DNA of 64,000 nt from Sepioteuthis lessoniana (Eukaryota; Mollusca; Cephalopoda; Myopsida; Loliginidae). The stretch spans positions 102,243,449 to 102,307,448 of the forward strand of contig OY757913.1 in the NCBI GenBank assembly GCA_963585895.1, given 5' to 3'. The position numbers were made by a program, and so were the translations under genes. Shown piece by piece: positions 33,039 through 42,270 of the stretch (its first letter is position 1; each line of letters begins with the position of its first letter). The notes beneath the pieces were generated by a model. It was not told the DNA's origin and searched no databases. It saw only the letters and a list, made by a program, of their open reading frames with translations.

Positions 33039-33710
33039 CTCATTAGAGCTTTTCCCATCAGCGTTAGCCGATGGTTTTTCACTGGAGTCTGAGTGACAGC
33101 AAGTCTCCCCAAGTCTCCAGGACTCTTCTTAGTATTCTGGCCGTTCTCAACAATGCTGTCGTTTGGATGGTCTCCGCTCGTCCGCCAACTTCCAAATCCT
33201 CTAGTCCCTTGAGTAATACTTTAGTTACTGTTCCAAACACACCAATTACAATTGGTATAATTGTCACCTGCATGTTCCACAGTTTTTTTCAATTCCCTAG
33301 CAAGGTCGAGGTACTTATCTCTCTTTTCACGTTCTTTCTGTTTTATTCTGTGGTCAGCCGGGACAGCAAAGTCTTCTGGCTGGTATTAGGTGATCCGTTT
33401 GTATGTTAAAGTCCCATAGGAGTTTATGCGTGGCATTTTCTAGGACAGGTGCTGGGTTGTGCATATACCATTTGTTGGTATGGTCGAATTTAAGTTTCTT
33501 ACATATTTCCCAATGAATCACCTTGCCGACCCAGTCGTGTCTCACCTTATGCTCCTTCTGTGCTAATTTTCTGCTTTTGCTTATTATATAATTGATGGTT
33601 TTATCTCCGTCACGAAATAGCCTACATTTGCTATTTTTTTGAGTCTTATCTATTCTCGCTTTGATATGATTAGTTCTTATGACGCTGTCTTGTGCTGCTA
33701 TTAGGAGAGA
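33037..33710 (-). pseudogene. RLE LINE 3' part, best preserved (copy 10)
   Basis: Minus-strand pieces in N to C order are a CCHC-like TQKNSKCRLF region (degraded), then RHDWVGKVIHWEICKKLKF, YMHNPAPVLENATHKLLWDF, NIQTDHLIPARR, a frameshift, an AVPADHRIK region, MQVTIIPIVIGVFGTVTKVL and TALLRTARILRRVLETWGDL. This order, zinc knuckle then RPD then D.A.P, is that of R2/R4-type LINEs with a restriction-like endonuclease. The reverse transcriptase is absent. The 3' side meets (ATT)n at 32987 and the 5' side meets another tract at 33712. Confidence 0.9.
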
Positions 33711-33770
33711 TTATTATTATTATTATTGTTATTATTATTATTATTATTGTTATTATTATTATTATTATTG
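33711..33770. repeat. (ATT)n with GTT interruptions
   Basis: A mostly TTA tract that closes the LINE cluster. Confidence 0.95.
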
Positions 33771-34210
33771 ATAACAAAGATAGGTTTACTTGAAGCCATA
33801 GAATTTTGTATTAAAGTAATAAATAGGAATATATGGAACCATATAATGAGTAAAATTTTCTTCTGAGTGAATATTTTTTTAAAGGATGAACAACTCTATA
33901 TATGCTGATTTAGAATAAATAGATAAATTTGGTGCTAAAATATATGTATTTGTCTGATTTATCCATCCATAAACAATGTAATCGGAACATCTGCCACCTG
34001 TTTTCTTATTGGTTCATTCGCGCATAACCTAGTAACAACAATTGGATTCTCACTGTGTTTTTCATTTTTCACAGCAGGAAAATATATAAGTCAAAGTAAT
34101 AAAATACACTTGTTAAAAAATAAATAGCATCTATTTTCACACTGCTCCAATACTTAAGGTTTACTTTTAAAGAGGCAGTGTCACAAATGTAAGCTGTCTT
34201 TCTTCAGTTG
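33771..34210. other. Unassigned AT-rich DNA
   Basis: No gene or family member is recognised. Confidence 0.4.
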
Positions 34211-34885
34211 GTTGGTTGGTTGGTATTTTGGGTTTATGGCATATCAACCTAGTACGTTATTTAACGCCAAATCCATTTTTATGAAAATTGTTCTATTTCA
34301 AACAATCCAGTTTAGCATAATTACGCAGTTTAAATGTAAGTACAGTTTAATTGTGAAAACATTTCTCTTTCAAGCGATTCAGTTTAGTCAAGCAGTTCTA
34401 ATTCAGTTAATTCAGTTTAGTATAAAAGCAGGTTTTGTTTGCACACAGTTAAATGTCAAAACAGTTCGATATCAAACAATTCAGTTTAACTTAAGGACAG
34501 TTTCAATGTCTAAAAACTATTCCATTTCAAATAATTCAGTTTACCATAAGCACGTAGTTTAAAAGTAAGTACAGTTTTATTGTTAAAAACATTTCTATTT
34601 TAAGCTATTCAGTTTAGTCAAACAATTCAGTTACTATAAGTATGCCGTTAATTCTATTTAACCCATAGATAGGGCCATATTATGTGCTACCACCCCGGGT
34701 CAGAGTGGAGCTGAGATCAATGGCAATGAAGGGGTACTCCACATTCCCCAAAGCCCCAGCATTATTGAAACCTCACCATCAGATTGTTTAGTGTCATATC
34801 TCGGACACTCATTGGGGAGGGTCTGATCTCTCAGCAGAGGTGCAGTCAGTGTATTCTACAGCCCTAGCCGACTGGGCAATACAAA
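34211..34885 (-). repeat. Element X, full with minisatellite
   Basis: The tail side starts ttgggtttatggcatatcaa. About 380 bp of internal repeats follow. The core with gggccatattatgtgctacc is close to the consensus, and the 5' end is at tagccgactgggca. The internal array is a degenerate mix of aacaattcagtttagcataa and aaatgtcaaaacagttc units. Confidence 0.85.
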
Positions 34886-34889
34886 GAGT

Positions 34890-35275
34890 TAAATGTAAAA
34901 ACACTTTTATTTCAGATAATTCAGTTTAGCAAAAGTACGGAGTTTAAATGTCAAAACAGTTCTATTTTAAACAAATCAATTTAGCATATATACGCAGTTC
35001 CAAAGCAAAAATTAATATTGTGAAGGAAGCACGGTATAGTTCTATTTAACTCATAGATAGGACCCTTATCAGGTTCTACCCCTCCAGGCCAGAGTGGACC
35101 TGGGAGCGAAGGCAATAAAGAGGTACTCCGTATTCTCCAAAGCTCCAGCATTTCTGGAACCTCACCATCAAGTTGTTTAGAGTCATATCTAGGAGACTCC
35201 TTGGGGTCTTACCCCTCTGCAGAGAAGCAGTCGGCGTATTCTACAGCTCCAGCTGACTGGGCATTCCTTATTCAG
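34890..35275 (-). repeat. Element X, second copy in tandem
   Basis: It shares order and orientation with the preceding copy but has a shorter internal array (34890-35060). The core is gacccttatcaggttctacc to gctgactgggca. Its tail is missing, as if it were a tandem duplication or template jump. Confidence 0.8.
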
Positions 35276-35339
35276 TATCACACACACACACATATATATA
35301 TATATACATATATATATATAAACACAATATTATTCGTTA

Positions 35340-35560
35340 ATTATTTGACGTATAAATATACTCATATCATCTGGAAATAATGTCATCATAACACGAAGTT
35401 GTCTATTTGACAAGCAACAAAGCGTCCGCAATATTTAGGGGCTTGAACGAATGATATTGGACAGAACTATTGAGAGAATCGAAAAATACAATAGTAAATT
35501 TTTAAAATATGAATATTGAAAAAAAAGCATTATCGTTTTTGCAAGGGTTTTCTTTTTTAT
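35340..35560. other. Unassigned AT-rich DNA
   Basis: Nothing recognised beyond short TA runs near 35293-35320. Confidence 0.4.
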
Positions 35561-35564
35561 GAGG

Positions 35565-35700
35565 GTGGGACGCCTCCCTTGTGGCATAGTGGCAAACGAG
35601 CTGCTCTGCATTATTGGAAAAAACGATTTTGAACTTCATTTACGCTATTCCCTTCACTATCCGACTAATACATTTGGGAATGATATGGTGCAAGTAGATA
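35565..35700 (+). mobile_element. SINE-B-like head, diverged
   Basis: The segment gcctcccttgtggcatagtg resembles the A box region, and aatacatttgggaatgatat resembles the central block. Overall identity is low. Confidence 0.4.
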
Positions 35701-36734
35701 AAAACGAAGCCAGTGGCCAGAAGAGAGTTAAGCTAACAGGGTTCAACATCTCTTCCAATGGGCTACATCTAACGCAATAGACATTATCTTATACACGGGA
35801 CTGAAAACAGCAATTAACCAAAATTTGCTTAAATCAACAGACTCCATCTGATATCTTCGTAGTTGTAGGGGCTGGTCACCTGATACCTCTCAAGCAAAGC
35901 AGAAGTGAAGGTTTGGTCAACCTCAATAAAAGAAACTGTCTTTTTAAAATTTCTTTTCTATCCCTCTAGTTACTGAGTGTAAAATAATAAGGCGTGTTAG
36001 TAGATTATTTTAATGATGAATTATTTTCCAGCGAAACTTTGAGTTCGTAGTTTCAACACATGTCAAAATAAGGTCGACAGTTTCTTTTGGAATTAGCTGT
36101 AAGTAAGATATCATGATAAACAATTAGCTAAATATCAGCTAATATTTAGCAATGACCTGTCAATAGAAAGTTTTTGTAATTACGTGTGATAAAATCATCA
36201 TTCAAAAAATAATTCGAAAAATATATCGGAAAAGAAATTCAAAGAAATGGTCAGTTAGAGTCAAAATCGAGTCGAGTCAGAACCAGAGTAGGAGCAGAAG
36301 TGGGTTGGAGACGAAGACTATGAAGCCAAACCGATTAGAGTGGTACTGGGTCAGAAAAGAAGAAATATCTATGTCTGTGGTTGATCTCTTTTCGTCTCAC
36401 ACGGTTTATAGTCCCTATTTATCAAAACCAGATGACACATTTCCTCACCTTATCCCACTTTTCAGAAACTACGACAAAAAAAATTTGTAACAATAAACTT
36501 TCCTATCCTGAAACAAACAGAGTCGTTTCGTGTTGTGAGCAAAGGGCATCGTTACTTCTTTTCAATGCCGTAGTCTTACATGGAGAAAGAGTGAAACTAG
36601 CTTAGTGAGGATCGAGAACAACTTACCTGGTTCAAACTAGAACAAAAAATGCATCCAACACTTTGTGTCTGCTAATCGTTTCCACATATTTTAGAGCGGA
36701 CATGTTTTGGCAACCAATTTAAGAGGACATTTCT
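35701..36734. other. Unassigned DNA
   Basis: Small ORFs at 36305-36490 and 36381-36605 overlap in different frames and have no motif. I see no repeat family. Confidence 0.4.
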
Positions 36735-36815
36735 CTTTTCAAATCAGCTGTACTCTTCTTATGAATTGACCGTGTTTTGCATCCTGCCCTTGGTAAACGA
36801 GTTGGGTAAATAGAT
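36735..36815 (+). mobile_element. SINE-A tail remnant
   Basis: It contains gaattgaccgtgttttgcat, cctgcccttggtaaacgagt and tgggtaaata, the 3' tail of SINE-A only. Confidence 0.6.
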
Positions 36816-37210
36816 TCTTCCTCAGAAACAGAACGGCGGTAATAAAACAACAGAAGGTCTTTTATTAGCAGCAAGTTACATTCTTGTGTTTCCCTCCCCA
36901 AATAAGACGATCGTAGTCACGGAAAAAACAATTTTCGAGATTGTGTTATACACACATACCCGGATAAGCCGCCCATGCCCACACTTTGGCTCGCCTCGGG
37001 TAGGTGGTATCGTGTGATCCACCTGATTCCGGGAGGCCTTCTTCCAGGCAATACTTCCTTTGCTGGGCTGAGTTCATAGCTTGGGGCCTGAGGTGCCCCA
37101 ATTGGACCAAACATTTTTTGAAATAGCCACGCATGAGTTGTGCGTGCCTTCCCACTATAAAACGGCAATTTATCACGTACTGGCTCAGTAAGAAGGTAAT
37201 TAAATATCTA
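36816..37210 (-). mobile_element. GC-richer LTR-like segment, tentative
   Basis: On the minus strand there is a TATA-like ccgttttatagtggg start region and a GC-rich middle (gcccagcaaaggaagtattg). Near the far end is a polyadenylation-type ctgctaataaaagacc. This spacing looks like an LTR, but I find no TG/CA ends and no target duplication. A broken gene 3' end is an alternative. Confidence 0.3.
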
Positions 37211-37218
37211 AACACAAA

Positions 37219-37255
<37 letters not shown>

Positions 37256-37256
37256 G
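37211..37256. repeat. (TC)n(TA)n microsatellite
   Basis: A ctctctctctc run is followed by about 12 TA units. Confidence 0.9.
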
Positions 37257-37760
37257 GGGGACATGGGTTGGGGTGGTTAAATAATACATTGGTGCAATCT
37301 ATTTCTGACATTCAGAATAGTAATTGAAATAAGTTCTGAGCCGTTAAACAGTAGAAAGATATTGTGAATCAAATCAGTTTAATTGACAGACGATGAACCC
37401 TAGATCAATTTGAGAAGTTGTTTGTGATTGGATAATCTCAGTCTGGTGACTGAGTGTTTTAAGTTATTAAGAACATAGTATGAACAATTAATCGATTGCC
37501 GAGGACGTTTCTAAGGAAAGAACAGATTTACACCGTGCTCGTCACCCCCTAGAAAGGTCACTAGAGTAAAATGAATTTCATTATAAATAAGATAAGTGTT
37601 AATAAGATGGTGTCAACCTTGATGCTACGACAGTAAAGAAGTAAGGTAATTGTGGTTACAGCAACGAACAAGGCAACGAGAAAAAGACTCAGATATGTAA
37701 CAAGAGACTACAATAAAGATGGCAGCCAACGATAGAAGACAGACACGGCTAAAAATGAAA
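37257..37760. other. Unassigned DNA
   Basis: No gene or repeat family is recognised. Confidence 0.4.
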
Positions 37761-37761
37761 G

Positions 37762-37784
37762 ACGAGAGCACTAAGATAGAACAT

Positions 37785-37856
<72 letters not shown>

Positions 37857-37872
37857 GTTCTATCTTAGTTCT
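37762..37872. repeat. (TA)n tract with inverted flanks
   Basis: About 70 bp of TA repeats is flanked by actaagatagaacat on the left and atgttctatcttagt on the right. These are exact reverse complements, and the whole segment could extrude as a cruciform. The right arm is the 5' end of the hammerhead SINE, so the left arm is an inverted copy of that end. Confidence 0.85.
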
Positions 37873-37996
37873 CTGGTTAGAGGCTTCGAATTGGCGTTTG
37901 AGTCAAACCGGGTTTCGATCCCAGCTATGGGTAGCTACTGTCTAGCCACACTGATGAGTTCTGATAGAACGAAACAGATCTGTCTGTGGATGACTA
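37855..37996 (+). mobile_element. tRNA-headed SINE carrying a hammerhead ribozyme
   Basis: This short element is about 140 bp. An A-box-like agttctctggttagaggc (37867-37884) is followed by a B box, ccgggtttcgatccc (37908-37922), with one extra T compared with the consensus. The hammerhead ribozyme follows 17 nt later, and a (TA)n tract ends the unit. The order pol III head, ribozyme, short tail is that known from schistosome Sm-alpha repeats. It has no coding capacity. Such elements rely on partner retrotransposons for movement. Confidence 0.8.
37940..37994 (+). ncRNA. Hammerhead ribozyme, type I
   Basis: Every conserved element is present in order. Stem I 5' strand is CCACA (37946-37950). 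The core is CTGATGA (37951-37957). Stem II is GTTCT/AGAAC with a 3-nt loop (37958-37970). GAAA follows (37971-37974). The palindrome CAGATCTG forms stem III (37975-37982). TC completes a GUC cleavage site (cut after 37984), and TGTGG (37985-37989) pairs perfectly with CCACA. Beyond a small internal loop, GTC (37940-37942) can pair with GAC (37992-37994), extending stem I. Stem III is a loopless palindrome, so two RNAs probably pair to form an active dimer. Confidence 0.88.
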
Positions 37997-38014
37997 TATA
38001 TATATATATATATA
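37997..38014. repeat. Short (TA)n
   Basis: It separates the hammerhead SINE from a SINE-A copy. Confidence 0.9.
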
Positions 38015-38277
38015 AGCCCCTCCCTACAGGCAGGATGCGACAGAAGAATTTTTTAAGAAGAGTTTAACAAGTTTGAATTTAGAGTGTTCCTTCTCTTAGA
38101 CTGGTTGCCTCACCCTGGTTAAGGAATCCAGTCTACTCATTGCTGGAGGAAGAACAATTGGATTCATGCCTTTCGCATGGTTATAAGTGAAATGAAATCA
38201 ATCTCGTCAAGGATTTGAACTCGTGTCCCCGTGTCCATTTCTTATGACGAAAACCATTACACCATGCGTACCCTCAA
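38015..38277 (-). mobile_element. SINE-A, diverged
   Basis: In reverse it shows gcccctccctacaggcagga, gtttgaatttagagtgttcc, gactggttgcctcaccctgg and a B box caaggatttgaactcg. It lacks part of the central block. Confidence 0.8.
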
Positions 38278-38321
38278 AGATGAGTCGAGAGTAAGAGATA
38301 AAAAAAAAACTATATAATCAT

Positions 38322-38615
38322 CCTATTTACCCAACCCCTCCGCTCAGGCAGGATATGACACAAGGTCAATTTTTAAGCGGAGTTTAACAGGTTTGAATTC
38401 AGAGTTTTCCTTCTCCTAGACTAGTCGCCTCACCAAGGCTGAAGAACCTAGTCTGCCCTACTATTTACCCATAGCGGGAGGGAGAATATTTGGATTCATA
38501 CCTTTCCCAAGGGTATTAGTGCATTGTGAAATGTAATCAGGCTCGTCCAGCATTTGAACTCGTGTCGTCGTGTCTACATCCTGCGACGATAACCATTACA
38601 CCACGGGCACCTCCA
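38322..38615 (-). mobile_element. SINE-A, nearly full length
   Basis: It shows tatttacccaacccctccgc, gacacaaggtcaatttttaa, actagtcgcctcaccaaggc, gtccagcatttgaactcg and taaccattacaccacgggc. It follows 40 bp after another SINE-A in the same orientation. Confidence 0.92.
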
Positions 38616-38699
38616 TAAAAAAAAACTATATAATACACGCTGAGACATCATTGCCTATCTTAGTGTTTGTAGGGGCTGGTCACAAAACACTAGATCATC

Positions 38700-38732
38700 A
38701 TCGCCACCACTGTCTCTCTCTTTCTTACACTG

Positions 38733-38798
<66 letters not shown>

Positions 38799-38807
38799 TC
38801 TCTCTCT

Positions 38808-38859
<52 letters not shown>

Positions 38860-38865
38860 CTTTCT
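38700..38865. repeat. (CT)n/(TA)n compound microsatellite, duplicated
   Basis: Two blocks of CT repeats are each followed by about 20 TA units. The plus-strand ORF crossing it is low complexity. Confidence 0.9.
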
Positions 38866-39880
38866 TTTTCTGGGCATATGTTTATTATGATCTAACGAGG
38901 AAAGACATCCAAAATCACACAGCGTAGCTTTTTAATAAATCTTTGTTCTCAAATAAAAGCGTGAATATATATTTCTAAAACGAGGCCTTGTAGGAGACTG
39001 CTGTTTAACTTGAAAAAAAATAAAAAATAAAATTAAGATATATTGAGAGAGACAGACTTCAACGAATAAGACATTTGTGATTTTTTTTGTTACGTCTAAG
39101 CCGAACGCTGGCAAATTTTAATGAAAGGAAAGGAACGTTCAAATTTTTCCCCCAGCAAAAAAATAAACGTACAATAAATTTATACTATTGCAATGCCGAC
39201 ATATGATTGATTGCTAATATCAAGGCATTTTGCCAAATTATAAAAGAGACATATCCAGAATTTTCATATGTTATTTGACTACTTATTTATTTTGGAAAGT
39301 GTTTTTTGGCAGACACTGTGCTACCATAGAAAAATAAGCAAACAAACAAACAAACAAACAAATAAATAAACATGCAAAAGAGAAAGAAAAACAAAACAAA
39401 ACTCAACAAAAAGAAAGAAAAAAAAGCTACCATCTTCAAAAAGCAAACAATGACAATCAGTCGTTCTACATTGCTTTCATTTTTTTTCTTTTTAATGTGC
39501 CAAGGAAAAATGTTGACGGTATCTTACTGTAAATAATCCCAGAGAAAATAATATCGAACCAGAAATGTCATTTTTTTTTTTTTTTTTTTAGAAATTATTC
39601 ATATCTTTTTTGAGAAGCGTTTAATGTGTATGCTAAAAAGGTAACGGAATTCTTTTTTCCAAAATAGATTTACACGTTTTTGTTTTTTCCTTCTTTTTTT
39701 TTTTTTTTTTTTTTTTGCCCGTTTAGATTTTAGTGAATAATTGAGGTAACACAGATGTACTGTGCTCTTTGTCGTGGAATTCTAATTAGCAATTTACAAG
39801 CGCAAATCTTTACAACTTGGACATATAGAGCTTATTCCGTACAGGTTGCCTTTGTACATAACAATGATAAACGTGCAACT
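38866..39880. other. Unassigned AT-rich DNA with homopolymers
   Basis: It contains (AAAC)n-like repeats near 39342-39370, T-runs near 39570-39590 and 39696-39717, and no credible ORF. Confidence 0.5.
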
Positions 39881-39884
39881 TACT

Positions 39885-40132
39885 TATAATCCATGACATA
39901 GTGGCTTAACGTGCTCGACTGCGATATCCTAGCAAGCGAGTTCGAACTCCAGTGGTTCTTTTACATTCAATTTCGGACAAATAACTTTAGAAAAAGTATG
40001 AGCACCCTTTTATCTCACCAGCTATGGGTTAGATAGTACCAGCAGTTTTTCTACGAGGATGGTTTCGGTATTAAATAACCCACGAAGGTACCAATCTCAT
40101 AATATAAAGAAATCGAATCAAACTAAGCATTC
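39885..40132 (+). mobile_element. SINE-B, diverged
   Basis: The head has atgacatagtggcttaacgt. The B box is gcgagttcgaactccagtgg. The centre is ctcaccagctatgggttaga and the tail is ggtattaaataaccc then ggtaccaatctcataatat. It is moderately diverged. Confidence 0.8.
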
Positions 40133-40145
40133 ATGTATTGTAGAG

Positions 40146-40412
40146 GAGGTGCCCTTGGTGTAATGGTTATTACAATTGAAAATGGACTCAGTTAAACGAG
40201 TTCAGATCCTGGAAGCGGTTGAGTGCATTTCAAATAGCACTAATACCGCTGGGAAAGGTATACATCCTATTATTCTCCCTCTAGCTATGGAAAATTAACT
40301 GGCCTGACAGGGTTCTATTGCCTTGGTTAGGCAACCAGTTAGGAGACGGAAACTCAGAATTCAAACCGGTTAAATTCCGCTTGGAATCGATTTTGTGTTG
40401 CATCCAATCATA
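40146..40412 (+). mobile_element. SINE-A
   Basis: It contains gtgcccttggtgtaatggtt, cgagttcagatcctgg, ctccctctagctatgg and attttgtgttgcatcc. It ends where an unrelated repeat (aaaaattggtcagtcatctc) starts. That repeat also occurs at 45.1 kb. Confidence 0.85.
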
Positions 40413-40530
40413 AAAATTGGTCAGTCATCTCATAAGATGTACAGCAATAACATAGTGAATTTTCAAGGGTCAACGACAATTTTAAATGCCCATACGAAAA
40501 AAAAATCTGGAAATTTATCGTATGCACCAC
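40413..40530 (+). mobile_element. Dispersed repeat joined to a mariner end
   Basis: The first 65 bp match 45115-45185. Then tgcccatacgaaaaaaaaat and ctggaaatttatcgtatgca match the 3' terminal repeat of the mariner copies at 6.5 and 44.4 kb. Only the terminus is present. Confidence 0.6.
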
Positions 40531-40575
40531 GTATATATATATATATATATATGTGTGTATGTGTGTGTGTGTGTC
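40530..40575. repeat. (TA)n(TG)n microsatellite
   Basis: It follows the mariner terminus, as also seen at 6.5 kb. Confidence 0.9.
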
Positions 40576-40579
40576 TGTT

Positions 40580-40815
40580 TGCGCTCGAAGGGTAATGGTT
40601 ATCATCGTAGGAAATACGCACAGGAAATAGTTCAAATCCGTTTTCATAGCGTTAATAACCTTAGCATGACTTAAACTGCCCTCTCTTCCGCAATCGTTAA
40701 AAAAGTACGCAAAACAGGTCTCTCAAAAGAAGGTATTGAGAAGTGCTTTCTTCTAAACTTGGTATTCAAACCTCTCAAATTCAGCCTAAAAATTGATCTT
40801 GCGAAATTTCCTTCT
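40580..40815 (+). mobile_element. SINE-A, strongly diverged
   Basis: Recognisable blocks are gaagggtaatggttatcatc, atagttcaaatccg and attcaaacctctcaaattca then aaaattgatcttgc. Central parts are scrambled or lost. Confidence 0.6.
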
Positions 40816-40834
40816 TGTGCATGTTTTGGCACAT

Positions 40835-40893
40835 ACATCTCTCTCTTTCTCTTTCTCTCTCTCTCTCACCCTCTCTCGCTCGCTCGCTCTCTC

Positions 40894-40935
<42 letters not shown>

Positions 40936-40937
40936 AT
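40835..40937. repeat. (CT)n then (TA)n
   Basis: A CT-rich tract is followed by about 19 TA units and sits directly before a SINE-A 3' half. Confidence 0.9.
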
Positions 40938-41083
40938 GAGAGCTATGTGTAAATAGTAGGACAGACTTGGTTCTTCAGCATTGGTGAGGCAACTACTCTA
41001 GAAGCAGGAAAACTTTGAATTCAAACCTGTTAAACTCCGCTTAAAATTGACCTTAGGTCATATCCTGCCCGAGCAGAGGGGTT

Positions 41084-41114
<31 letters not shown>

Positions 41115-41115
41115 A
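40938..41115 (+). mobile_element. SINE-A 3' half plus (TA)n tail
   Basis: The element starts at gagctatgtgtaaatagtag and runs to tgcccgagcagaggggttgg then taaatatatatata. It is 5'-truncated. Its own TTGGTAAATA terminus grades into the TA tract. Confidence 0.85.
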
Positions 41116-41159
41116 AGCTTGTGTGTGTGTGTGTGTGTGTGTATATAAATTGATTGATT

Positions 41160-41405
41160 GATTGGTTTGTTTGGTTTGTTTGTTTAACCACACATCAACC
41201 TTTGTGTGTTATTGATAAGAAAGCTATTCCTGGAAATGAACCGTAGTGGTACTATTTAGATGATTGCAAGTGGGTGGGGATATAAGAGACCATTCTTTTC
41301 ACAATGCTATTAGTTTGATTAGGAACCTAATAGAGTAATTGAAGTTCGAACTCACTACGATGTAACAGTCAAACACGTAAGCCACAACGCCACTGGACTT
41401 CACTG
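41160..41405 (-). mobile_element. SINE-B, diverged
   Basis: In reverse it shows tgtttaaccacacatcaacc, gtagtggtactatttag and gaagttcgaactcactacga, then taagccacaacgccac. The tail side begins in (TGAT)n. Confidence 0.75.
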
Positions 41406-41492
41406 ATACATATTGAAGAACATAAGAAATATTATACACAGACAAACATTCACACATACATACATACATACATATGAATTAAACTTATTCGT

Positions 41493-41735
41493 GAGATGTC
41501 CTCGTGGTGTAATGGTTAAAGCGATGGACTGCGGAATTGTAGTAAGCGAGTTCGTACTCCACTCGGGCTATTACGTTCACTTTCGGGCAAATACCCTTGG
41601 GAAAGTTAAGAACACCCTTATCCTTTCAGCTATAGTACCACTACTGCTCTTCTAGGAGAATGGCTTTGGCATTAAATCCCCAATAAAAAGTTGATATACC
41701 ATTAAAACAACGAAACCAAACTTATCCATTATAGA
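41493..41735 (+). mobile_element. SINE-B, full length
   Basis: The head is gtcctcgtggtgtaatggtt then aaagcgatggactgcgg. The B box region is cgagttcgtactccac. The centre is aatacccttgggaaag and tttcagctata. The tail is ttggcattaaat, gttgatataccattaaaaca and aaccaaac. All parts are present. Confidence 0.92.
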
Positions 41736-42180
41736 AAACCTCGTCGATTTAGTATCTGCTATGATTTCTCATTCTAATAACACCAATTGTAATAACACCT
41801 TGGCTTTTTTCGTATTTCATTTTACTTGGTTGACATTATTTAACGTGAGAGTAATTTTGAAATTGAAAATGGATAGGAATATATTTCATAATATTCGAAA
41901 AGGAACAACAAAAAAGTAAAACATTTATTTCCTTACCACCTTCATACTTCCAAATGATTTTTTATTTAGATATTCCGTTTCTTGTGGATCTGCCTTGATG
42001 CTTGATGCTGGTTATAGCCTTTCCCCTTTTTGCTTACCCATTGCCTAGATGTTTTCAAATATGAATCGTAGTCATAGCCAATCGTCCCTGCTGTCAACTC
42101 TCAGGTTTGTATTTCTATCCTTTCCTTCTTTTTCTTTTCTGTATCTCCTTCTTTGCCCCCCTCTCTTTTTATCTGTTTCC
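41736..42180. other. Unassigned DNA
   Basis: No gene. The second half is pyrimidine-rich (cctttccttctttttctttt). It leads into the hammerhead-like motif. Confidence 0.4.
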
Positions 42181-42189
42181 TCTTATGCT

Positions 42190-42270
42190 AAACGCTATTG
42201 AAATAATCAACATTCTGATGAAGTCTTTAATGGAATAAAGACGAAATATCAATTGAATCCAATGCGTATG
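42190..42270 (+). ncRNA. Hammerhead-like motif, probable
   Basis: CTGATGA (42215-42221) is followed by a perfect 7-bp stem II, GTCTTTA/TAAAGAC, with a 6-nt loop (42223-42242), then GAAA (42243-42246). A near-palindrome around caattg can form stem III, and a possible AUC site follows at 42257-42259. CATT (42211-42214) and AATG (42261-42264) can pair as a short stem I with one unpaired C. The core and stem II are convincing, while stems I and III are weaker. Such motifs occur in Penelope-like element termini. Confidence 0.5.

Larger units (their letters stand above)
27290..33775. repeat. Cluster of RLE LINE 3' ends with (TTA)n tracts
   Basis: About ten copies of the same LINE 3' region lie next to one another. 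Two are on the plus strand (27290-28440) and the rest on the minus strand (28497-33710). Most are separated by (TTA)n or (TAA)n tracts. An R4-clade relative, Dong of silkworm, is known to insert into TAA repeats. The tracts here serve both as tails and, I infer, as targets for the next insertion. A solo LTR (29877) and a SINE (about 32.2 kb) interrupt the array. Confidence 0.8.

Noticed and set aside
38570-38890. ORF with Tyr-Ile repeats as a membrane protein
   Set aside because: It is a direct reading of (TA)n and (CT)n microsatellites.
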